Positions 30,496 to 37,765 of a stretch of DNA of 64,000 nucleotides are shown in pieces (position 1 is the stretch's first letter; each line of letters starts with the position of its first letter). A program made the position numbers and the translations under genes. Source of the stretch: Acetobacter lovaniensis (GTDB taxonomy: Bacteria > Pseudomonadota > Alphaproteobacteria > Acetobacterales > Acetobacteraceae); NCBI RefSeq assembly GCF_014207635.1, contig NZ_JACHIE010000004.1, positions 62,001-126,000 on the forward strand. Reading direction: 5' to 3'. Under the pieces are notes generated by a model that was not told the DNA's origin, ran no database searches, and saw only the letters and a program-made list of their open reading frames with translations.

Positions 30496-30705
30496 TCAGG
30501 CGACACCCACCATAACGTCAGAGGCCTTGATAACGGCATAAACAGCCTCACCATCCTTCAGCCCGAGTTCTGCCACGGCTTCGTTGGTAATGGCGGCCAT
30601 GACAATGACACCACCGGCAATTTCGATACTAACGTGAGACGTGGTCGCACCTTTTTCAATTTTACTGACTGTACCTTTGATCTGGTTGCGTGCGCTGATT
30701 TTCAT
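30496..30705 (-). CDS. mop: Molbindin (Mop), small molybdate-binding protein
   Basis: 69 residues forming a single Mop domain: MKISARNQIKGTVSKIEKG, ATTSHVSIEIAGG and VYAVIKASDVMVGV are family hallmarks. Molbindins assemble as hexamers that bind molybdate or tungstate and are thought to buffer Mo for nitrogenase and molybdoenzymes. It is divergent from modABC, sharing a 237-base control region. Since the neighbouring ModC lacks its own Mop-like domain, this free protein may take part of that role. Confidence 0.93.
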   Translation of the reverse strand: MKISARNQIKGTVSKIEKGATTSHVSIEIAGGVIVMAAITNEAVAELGLKDGEAVYAVIKASDVMVGVA

Positions 30706-30732
30706 GATTTTTTCTCCAAAAATTTTTATCGG

Positions 30733-30760
30733 ATATCTATTCCCATTTGGATATAGATAT
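30733..30760. promoter_or_regulatory. Candidate molybdate-responsive operator between mop and modA
   Basis: ATATCTAT (30733-30740) and ATAGATAT (30753-30760) form an exact inverted repeat with a 12-base spacer. It is just upstream of mop, between divergent molybdenum genes. It resembles Mo-boxes bound by ModE/MopA-type regulators in being AT-rich and dyadic, but does not match the E. coli ModE consensus exactly. No modE gene is in the window. Confidence 0.45.
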
Positions 30761-30854
30761 AGTATTCAAGGGACTTTCCGCTCCCTTTTCGTATCATGCC
30801 ATTTCCTGATCGCAATGACATACAAAAATTTCCTGTGCACAAACGGAATATTTT

Positions 30855-30869
30855 TGGCACGTTTTTTGC
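30855..30869 (+). promoter_or_regulatory. Sigma-54 promoter of modABC
   Basis: TGGCAC-GTTTT-TTGC is a perfect -24/-12 match on the plus strand. The predicted start is near 30881, 26-62 bases before the candidate modA starts. It puts high-affinity molybdate uptake under the same sigma factor as nitrogenase. Confidence 0.87.
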
Positions 30870-30942
30870 TGTTGTCACGGATACAGGCTGTTCTTGGAAT
30901 GATGTCATGAACTCACCTCGTTATTATAACGACACGAATGGT

Positions 30943-31704
30943 ATGAACCTGACATTCCCACCGCCCCGCCTTCTGCTGGCCTGCTGTGTGATTCTGGGGC
31001 TTTTCCTGCCCATCATGGCTCGGGCGGAACAGGCCCGCATTGCCATTGCCGCGAACTTTATTGGCCCGTCCAAAGAACTGATCGCGGATTTCATGCACAA
31101 AACGGGCGATGTGATTATTCCCAGTTTTGGCTCAAGCGGCCAGTTCATGATCCAGATTGAACAGGGTGCCGACTACGATGTCTTTTTGTCGGCCGATGAA
31201 GCCAAACCCGCAAAACTGCTCAGGGATGGGTTTGGCGTTGATAAAAGCCAGTTCACCTACGCCATTGGCAAGCTGGCGCTCTGGAGCAATACCCCCGCCT
31301 ACCCGGCAAACGAAAACACATTACGCGCCGCCCGTTACAGCCATCTGGCCCTTTGCAAGCCCGACATTGCCCCTTACGGCGCTGCGGCCGTAGCCACACT
31401 CGCGCAGTTGCATCTGGAGCAGTCCCTCCAGTCCCGTATTGTCATGGGTATGGACATTGCCCAAGCGTACCAGTTCGTCCAGAGCGGCAATGCGGAGTTG
31501 GGGTTTATCGCACTCTCGCAACTGCACAACCAGCCTTCGGGCACAGTCTGGGTTGTTCCGTCCACACTTTATCCCCCCATCCGCCAGAACGCGCTTTTAC
31601 TCAGGCAGGGGGAGCAGAACCCTGCGGCACGCGCTTTTCTGGCCTATCTGCGAAGCAAACCCGCACAGGCCATTATCGCCAGCTATGGGTATGACGTACC
31701 ATGA
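30943..31704 (+). CDS. modA: ModA, periplasmic molybdate-binding protein
   Basis: 253 residues from ATG at 30943, which puts a clean signal peptide (LLLACCVILGLFLPIMARA) at the N-terminus. An in-frame ATG at 30907 has a better GGAA site and would add 12 residues. The mature protein is a type-II binding protein with the ModA start ARIAIAANFIGPSKELIADF and the oxyanion contacts PSFGSSGQF and QGADYDVFLSADEAKPAKL. It captures molybdate for ModBC. The stop overlaps the modB ATG (ATGA). Confidence 0.94.
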   Translation: MNLTFPPPRLLLACCVILGLFLPIMARAEQARIAIAANFIGPSKELIADFMHKTGDVIIPSFGSSGQFMIQIEQGADYDVFLSADEAKPAKLLRDGFGVDKSQFTYAIGKLALWSNTPAYPANENTLRAARYSHLALCKPDIAPYGAAAVATLAQLHLEQSLQSRIVMGMDIAQAYQFVQSGNAELGFIALSQLHNQPSGTVWVVPSTLYPPIRQNALLLRQGEQNPAARAFLAYLRSKPAQAIIASYGYDVP

Positions 31705-32402
31705 TGGGAACAAACACCCTGTTTGACCCCAACAGTATTTTTACAGCATTGCGCCTGAGTGTTACGCTTGCCTGTGTTACAACGGTCATGGCACTCGGTA
31801 TTGGTGTGCCTCTGGCATGGTGGCTGGCTAACCGGCGCAACTGGTGGCGCGATGTGTGTTCCAGCATCATCACACTTCCTCTGGTACTGCCCCCAACGGT
31901 TCTGGGCTTTTATCTGCTCCTTGCTCTTGGACCATCAGGACTTGGCGCGCTGGCTGCCCACATAACCGGCAGATCAACCTTTGCGTTCAGTTTTGCCGGT
32001 TTAACTGTGGGCTCAGTTATTGCCGCCCTGCCCTACATTGTACAATCCACACAAGCCGCTTTTGAAACCACTGGCCGCAAACCGCTTGAAATCGCCTACA
32101 CGCTGCGCACTCCACCATTCCGTGCATTCCTGAGTGTTGCGCTGCCTTTGGCCGCTCCGGGTATTATCGCCGGGGCTGTTATTGCCTTTGCCCATACAAT
32201 AGGCGAATTCGGTCTGGTATTGATGATTGGGGGGGATATACCCGGCCAGACGCGCCTTTTATCCATCATGCTCTTCGATAATGTGGAAACCGGAGACTGG
32301 GCCTCTGCCCATGCCATAGCGGGAGGCATGGTGGCATTTGCCTTCGTGACCATTCTGATCCTGCGCCTGACACAAAAACGCCTGACTGCACGCCCCTCAT
32401 GA
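31701..32402 (+). CDS. modB: ModB, molybdate ABC transporter permease
   Basis: 233 residues with five to six hydrophobic spans. ModB-type features are SIITLPLVLPPTVLGFYLLL and the EAA loop around LEIAYTLRTPPFRAFLSVAL, which couples to ModC. Inner membrane. Overlaps modA and modC by 4 bases each, so the three proteins are translationally coupled. Confidence 0.95.
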   Translation: MMGTNTLFDPNSIFTALRLSVTLACVTTVMALGIGVPLAWWLANRRNWWRDVCSSIITLPLVLPPTVLGFYLLLALGPSGLGALAAHITGRSTFAFSFAGLTVGSVIAALPYIVQSTQAAFETTGRKPLEIAYTLRTPPFRAFLSVALPLAAPGIIAGAVIAFAHTIGEFGLVLMIGGDIPGQTRLLSIMLFDNVETGDWASAHAIAGGMVAFAFVTILILRLTQKRLTARPS

Positions 32403-33064
32403 TACCCCCTTCTCTCCTGCAATCAGGGCTGTCGGTCCATTTTAACGGTCCTATCAACCAGCTTGCCATAAATATCCGCTTCGATATTGCCACGCCTGGC
32501 ATAACAGGAATTAAAGGCCCGTCGGGGTGCGGAAAAACCAGCCTGCTGCGCGCCATTGCGGGCCTGCATCATTTTCCACAAGGCTACTGCCGTCTGGCTG
32601 AGGAAATCTGGCAGGACGACACTGTTTTTCTGCCCCCATGGAAACGCCCGATCGGCTACGTGCCTCAGGATGGCGGGTTATTTTCCCATCTGAGCGTGAA
32701 AAAAAACCTGCTCTTTGGGATGCGTCTTATCCCCGAAAAAGAGCCATTTTTTACGGAGATTGTTGACGCCCTTCACCTCCAGCCCTTGCTTGACCGCAAT
32801 ACGCATGCCCTCTCTGGGGGAGAGCGCCAGCGCGTGGCCATAGGTCGCGCCTTGCTGACACAACCCAGACTACTGCTCATGGATGAACCTCTGTCTGCTC
32901 TGGATCTGGATATAAAAACTGATATTCTTTTTTACATAAAAGATTTTTTAGAAAAATGTAAAATACATACACTCTACGTCTCGCATGATGCGGAGGAACT
33001 GCGCATGATTACCACCCATATTCTTGACTGGCGATCAATCCAGAATACGGTCCTGAAGAAATGA
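32399..33064 (+). CDS. modC: ModC, molybdate ABC transporter ATPase (short form without C-terminal Mop/TOBE domain)
   Basis: 221 residues. Walker A (GPSGCGKTS), signature (LSGGERQRVAIGRAL), Walker B (LLLMDEPLSALDLD) and the switch histidine (YVSHDAEEL) are all present, so the ATPase is complete. Classical ModC is about 350 residues because of a C-terminal molybdate-binding regulatory domain; here the protein ends at LDWRSIQNTVLKK. The frame is clean, so this is a short family form and not an obvious truncation. Loss of the regulatory domain may remove molybdate trans-inhibition, or the separate Mop protein may compensate. Confidence 0.92.
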   Translation: MIPPSLLQSGLSVHFNGPINQLAINIRFDIATPGITGIKGPSGCGKTSLLRAIAGLHHFPQGYCRLAEEIWQDDTVFLPPWKRPIGYVPQDGGLFSHLSVKKNLLFGMRLIPEKEPFFTEIVDALHLQPLLDRNTHALSGGERQRVAIGRALLTQPRLLLMDEPLSALDLDIKTDILFYIKDFLEKCKIHTLYVSHDAEELRMITTHILDWRSIQNTVLKK

Positions 33065-33165
33065 GACCGTCTGATAGGCATCAAAAGCATCCTGCAAACA
33101 GGAAATGAGACCTTTTCCACCCAACCATACAGGACCGCACAGAAGTGCAGCCCTATGCGCATGGT

Positions 33166-36100
33166 CTATTTGCCCGTTTGTGGAGGTTCCACCAGAGACA
33201 AACGATCTTTATTGGTTCGGGCTATTCTTTCAACCAACCAGTCTATGAATTTGCGGGAAGCCTCCGCCGGATCATCTCCGTAATGGCATTGTTCATGCCA
33301 TTGCTCCACCTCCGAGCCTTCCAGCCCCTGCGCGACCAGCCAATGCGTTATAAGACTATGCCGCAATGAATGTCGGCTTGCACTCTGCCCACCCCGCGTG
33401 GACATCCAGTGGTAAGCCAGTACACCCAGATCACTCATCAGTTCCCTGACGTAACTGCAAGAATGGGTTTTTACGCGGTAATCGGCATACCATTTTGTAA
33501 AATATTCGGGAGACATGGGAGGAGAAATACCATATCCCTGACCATAACGGCAGCCCAGATGGTAGATGGCCTCGATCATGTCATCATCCTCCAGACCTTC
33601 CACGATAACCAGTTCATGAAAATCAACGCCCATATCCAACACGGACTTGACCATGCTGAATGTCTGGAGAGGCGCTGTACGGATATTCCGCAAAAGCCCC
33701 TGATCAACCTTGATAATATCAAATGGCAGGGAGGAAAGGCGGAGCAGGTTACTATACCCTGACCCCAGATCATCAATGGCAATCTTGACCCCTATCGCCT
33801 TGAATTTCTGGATGGCTATATCCTGCAATGTCGGATCGATCATCTGTGTTTCCAGCAGTTCGACCGTTAACTGCTCGGGTCGGATATTATAACGCTGCAA
33901 GGCGCTCTCGACCCACAAGGGACCATCTTCATTCAAAAGATAAGTGGGCGGCATATTCACGGCGAGGTTGATGATCTGTCCAGCATTCTGCCACTGCTGC
34001 AACAGGCTCAGAGACTCCTCAAGCCCCATGTGGAACAGCCTGTCGAGTTCATTCTGCCCGAGCAGAGACAAAAAACTCCCCGGCTCGATAATGATTCCGT
34101 TTGTATCCTGAATGCGAACAAGTGCTTCAACTTCCAGCAATTTTCCCGTACGCAGGTTCACAATCGGCTGAACGTACATACGCAGCCCATCGCTGAACAG
34201 CCTGTCCCTCAGATGGCAGGACTGTTCTTCCGTCACGGCGGAACCACGGGGAAAACAGCACCGCATCCACATCTGTTCCCAGCGATGTTGCAGACTGCGG
34301 GCAAACTGCTGCATCCGCTGTGTTTCAAACTGGTTTGGACATGCCCCAAACAGAGTCAGCACAACCGCCACCTGCTCCTCTTCCACAGAAACAGGGATGC
34401 TGATGGACGAAGAGATGCCCAGAGCCTGCATCATATCACGCCATGGCGCCGCATTGGGGTTTGTGAAATAAGAGGCGCAGCTCTGCTTCTGTCGTGTCCG
34501 CCATGCCAGGCCGGTAACAGTATTACCAAATACCGACTGTGCATTCACAACAGGCTGGCTGATTCTCTCCTTGAGTTTTTGAGTCAGTCGTGCGCCAGCA
34601 CTGCCCCCACTATGCTCCACAACCAGTTCACCAGCCGGGTTCATCCGGAATAGCAGGACAGCCTGAATACCCGGCAGGTTGCCCAAAACCTCCACACCCT
34701 GCGCGCTCACATCCGGCCAGATACACCCTGCGGCGGGCAAACGGTCTGCAAGAAGAGCAAAATATTTTTCCTCAACCTTTTGCCCGGCTTCAAGCTGCGC
34801 GCCTTTATCATCTTGCAAGCGCATTTCGGTGGTCAGGAGAATATGGTACCTGTCATATGCGCGTAACAGGGCTTTATCCAGACCATCAATCAGCAAACGT
34901 CTGTAAATACTGTAAGCTTCCCCCAACAGGGCAGGAGGAATGCCACAGAGCAGGTGAATGGCGCCCAGCTCTGCCGCCTGTTGCAGAATATCCTGTCGTT
35001 GCGTTTCTGCTCCCAGCAAAAAATCCAGATGTGCGGCCTGTTTCTGCTTCAGATGCTCAAGCTGCTCTGGTGTCAGGGCAGACAGAATGAAGCGCGCCTC
35101 GCTCATTGTTGCCAGACTGTCGTAAAAACATTCGATAAAACTCTGCCGTATCCGGACCAGAAATGTTTTGGCGCGTGTCAGCAATTCCGCAGATTCTGGC
35201 CCATATGGGTTAAAAGCCGCCTGTTCCACGACTTCCTCAGCCGGTAACTGCCGGGTGCTGTCGGCCATGCACCACCAGTTCTGACGGCTGGGCTTGTTCT
35301 GTTTGGACAAATACAAGGCCGCATCGGCGCGACGTAAAAGCGTGTCGGGGTCTGCACCATCAACCGGATACAGGGCCAGCCCCAGAGTCATGCCGACCAT
35401 GACAAACGCATTCTGTGCAATGGCAAATGGTGTTTCTACAGCCTTGTGCAGATTATCCAGAATTTTCGTAGCCTGGGTTACCCGTAACAGCGGGTCCAGA
35501 TTGTCCAGCACAATGACAAATTCGTCGCCGCCCAGACGGGCAACATAATCCGTATGCCTAACATGCTCCTGCAAACGACGCCCAAGGGCCTGCAAAAGGC
35601 GATCCCCCGCCTCATGCCCATAATCGTCATTCACCTGTTTGAAATCATCCAGATCCAGTATGCCTACTGCAAACGAACTACCCTGCCGGACCGCACGGGC
35701 CATGACCTGTGGCATGTATTCTTCCAGCGCCAGCCGGTTGGGCAGACCTGTTAACGGGTCATGCCGTGTGCGCCTTGCTTCCTCATTCTGGAGTTTTTCC
35801 AGTCTTTTCTGGCCATCCAGTTTATCCAGCGCATGACCCAGCAGGTCCGATACCTTCTGGCACAGGCCAATGCACTGTTCATCGAACATATCTGTTCTGG
35901 CCGACACGAACGAAATAACGGCCCAGCGCTCTCCTCCCCGCCAGATCGGGACCGCCAGCACCGCACGCCACTGATTGCGATACAGAAAATCGTACCACGG
36001 AGTGTTTTTCTGCTCTTCCAGTTCATCGTTACTGCAAACCAGAGTCTGGCTGTCCCATGCCTCCACAGCGACAGGAAACCGGGGCAAGCTCTCATGGAAG

Positions 36101-36339
36101 CCAAACTTCAGGTTGGCGATTCCTTGCGCACCAGCTCCCATGCAGGAGAGGATATGCAACGTGTCGGACTCATCCTTCCGACCAATCCAGACCGCATGGA
36201 AAAGCGCATCAGATACCAGATCAGCACATATTTTATCGCACATCTCGCTTTCGGAGGAAGCCTGCAACACGGCGTCGGCCGCGTTGAGAAGCGCACGATA
36301 CAGTCTCTGCACTAAATCCAGATTTGTTGCATTCTCCAT
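33166..36339 (-). CDS. GAF-GGDEF-globin-GAF-EAL hybrid c-di-GMP enzyme
   Basis: 1057 residues from ATG at 36339. Order: GAF (about 1-180), GGDEF (195-360; GGDEF at 270-274 and an RHTD inhibitory site at 261-264), a protoglobin-like domain (about 385-530; putative proximal His462 in IHLLCGIPPALLGEAY), a second GAF-like region (535-690) and EAL (715-970; EAL at 738-740, IDDLGSGYSNL, IVEGLE). A C-terminal tail of about 90 residues is unassigned. Both catalytic domains keep their key residues, so it could make and degrade c-di-GMP with control by heme ligand. A globin between GGDEF and EAL is an unusual arrangement. Its N-terminal GAF-GGDEF half is paralogous to the C-terminal half of the protein at 46980. 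No transmembrane segments. Confidence 0.85.
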   Translation of the reverse strand: MENATNLDLVQRLYRALLNAADAVLQASSESEMCDKICADLVSDALFHAVWIGRKDESDTLHILSCMGAGAQGIANLKFGFHESLPRFPVAVEAWDSQTLVCSNDELEEQKNTPWYDFLYRNQWRAVLAVPIWRGGERWAVISFVSARTDMFDEQCIGLCQKVSDLLGHALDKLDGQKRLEKLQNEEARRTRHDPLTGLPNRLALEEYMPQVMARAVRQGSSFAVGILDLDDFKQVNDDYGHEAGDRLLQALGRRLQEHVRHTDYVARLGGDEFVIVLDNLDPLLRVTQATKILDNLHKAVETPFAIAQNAFVMVGMTLGLALYPVDGADPDTLLRRADAALYLSKQNKPSRQNWWCMADSTRQLPAEEVVEQAAFNPYGPESAELLTRAKTFLVRIRQSFIECFYDSLATMSEARFILSALTPEQLEHLKQKQAAHLDFLLGAETQRQDILQQAAELGAIHLLCGIPPALLGEAYSIYRRLLIDGLDKALLRAYDRYHILLTTEMRLQDDKGAQLEAGQKVEEKYFALLADRLPAAGCIWPDVSAQGVEVLGNLPGIQAVLLFRMNPAGELVVEHSGGSAGARLTQKLKERISQPVVNAQSVFGNTVTGLAWRTRQKQSCASYFTNPNAAPWRDMMQALGISSSISIPVSVEEEQVAVVLTLFGACPNQFETQRMQQFARSLQHRWEQMWMRCCFPRGSAVTEEQSCHLRDRLFSDGLRMYVQPIVNLRTGKLLEVEALVRIQDTNGIIIEPGSFLSLLGQNELDRLFHMGLEESLSLLQQWQNAGQIINLAVNMPPTYLLNEDGPLWVESALQRYNIRPEQLTVELLETQMIDPTLQDIAIQKFKAIGVKIAIDDLGSGYSNLLRLSSLPFDIIKVDQGLLRNIRTAPLQTFSMVKSVLDMGVDFHELVIVEGLEDDDMIEAIYHLGCRYGQGYGISPPMSPEYFTKWYADYRVKTHSCSYVRELMSDLGVLAYHWMSTRGGQSASRHSLRHSLITHWLVAQGLEGSEVEQWHEQCHYGDDPAEASRKFIDWLVERIARTNKDRLSLVEPPQTGK

Positions 36340-36477
36340 AAAGCAGCCTAGAACCTTCCTGAAAACGCATGCATTGCGCAAAAGCAAAAGTACACAATAC
36401 CAAAATATGTTTACAATTCGTAACCATCATAAAAAATAAACAAACACATAAAGAAATAATGTTATTATTCACATACT

Positions 36478-36500
36478 ATGTATTTAATAATTAAATACAT
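36478..36500. repeat. Perfect 23-bp AT-rich palindrome
   Basis: ATGTATTTAAT-A-ATTAAATACAT has exact 11-bp arms around one central base. It lies about 140 bases upstream of the GGDEF/EAL hybrid and downstream of the unknown gene at 36672. Operator is the simplest reading; there is no GC stem or T-run to suggest a terminator. Confidence 0.6.
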
Positions 36501-36671
36501 TATCATACAAAAAACCGTACTCTCCTGTGCAAACAGGCAGACTCCCACGTGTTTTTAAATACCAAAGATCACTCCACACTCACATCTATGCCAGAGCGGC
36601 ACGCCCCGGCACCCTGCTCCTCAAACCTGCCCAGACCCCACGCACTTCAGCCTCTACAGACAACCACAAGA

Positions 36672-37238
36672 TCAGGCATCTGGTTCCTTTTCTTTCGGCA
36701 TTTCCATAACTTTGATGCAACTGGCGAAAATTTTCCCGTTCAAAAAACTGTCACGCACAAACCGACGGGACACATCTGCGGGTTTGTGCTGGCCATCGGA
36801 CCTGTTTTTATTATCGTCCAGCACAACAGCGCCTGTTTTGGGATCAAAATACCCGAAATCGCATAAATGCGGATTTCTGATATCCGCCATAATATCGAAC
36901 AGATGGCATTTATACTCCCCAATCCAGATTTCCGTTCCCTTGCGGTTGGAAATATCGGGGTAATTGAACGTCAGTCCACGTGCATGGAAAAAGTCAAAAA
37001 TACCTCCCATAAGACACTGGGTTGCCTTGACCTCACGCGGGTTGAACTCAAAACCATAATAAAAATGCTTCTGATAACGGATTTCGTCTGTGGGCAGGTA
37101 CTTCTGGTTAAACAGACCCATAAATTTCTGCAGGCCGTTAGGGTTCGCCCTTACCTTGACAGGATCCTCATGAAAGAGGGCTGTTCCACGGTAATTGAAG
37201 AACACGGGAACGATAATATGTTTTGGGTTTTCCCACAT
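36672..37238 (-). CDS. Unknown protein
   Basis: 188 residues from ATG at 37238 with AGGAG seven bases upstream, so translation is credible. The sequence is soluble, rich in aromatic residues, and ends in a charged tail (MPKEKEPDA). Notable runs are YYGFEFNPREVKATQCLMGG, WIGEYKCHLFDIMADIRN and DFGYFDPKTGAVVLDDNKNR. The clustered acidic and lysine residues in the last part are reminiscent of a nuclease-like or ligand-binding fold, but I do not recognise a family and make no functional claim. It is separated by large gaps on both sides, so it is probably monocistronic. Confidence 0.65.
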   Translation of the reverse strand: MWENPKHIIVPVFFNYRGTALFHEDPVKVRANPNGLQKFMGLFNQKYLPTDEIRYQKHFYYGFEFNPREVKATQCLMGGIFDFFHARGLTFNYPDISNRKGTEIWIGEYKCHLFDIMADIRNPHLCDFGYFDPKTGAVVLDDNKNRSDGQHKPADVSRRFVRDSFLNGKIFASCIKVMEMPKEKEPDA

Positions 37239-37765
37239 GGGAAATCTCCTAAAGACCTGACCACACAATACATAATTCCAGTTTGTTACGATTCTGTCAG
37301 CTCTGGCAAGCTGCCTGCACTCGTAACCCCCAAACCAAAATCATCAACACCCAATATCGCCGAGAGAGGCCGCAACATGCAAGCAACCTTACGACCGCAC
37401 AACCGGCTTTGATAGCTTTACCTTAACACCTGACCGGACAAGGTATGACACCACACGCCTCCAATTACCTTCTTATACTATTTTCGTATAGAGCATTCCT
37501 CCTCGTACCCAAACGCATTCTACCCTGGCCGCCTCCATAACTGGACGGTAACGGGGCAGACTTTATGGACCTCCGTCGCACCCTCCGGGTCGGGCATTTT
37601 TGCTGCACGGCTTATCCGCCACCCTTATAGGCACTCTGGTGGCGTAGATTTGGCGACCACCACCCCCAGCGCAGCGGCTGCGGATATGATACCAGAACAG
37701 GATACAAAAACCTGAAACAGCTCTGTGCGGCAAAACAGGCAAAGCCAGACCGGAGCTGTATGTGT
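37239..37765. other. Long intergenic region with a GC-rich block
   Basis: 527 bases without a convincing gene. Positions 37500-37765 are GC-rich and contain a 7-bp stem, CGCCACC (37617-37623) with GGTGGCG (37638-37644). On the minus strand one frame here reads coherent peptide (SGIISAAAALGVVVAKSTPP) and then meets a stop, so a decayed gene fragment is possible. A small dyad TATAC/GTATA lies near 37475-37491. Confidence 0.4.

Noticed and set aside
32399-33064. modC as a truncated pseudogene
   Set aside because: All ATPase motifs are present, the gene overlaps modB by 4 bases and no frameshifted C-terminal domain is found downstream before the next gene.
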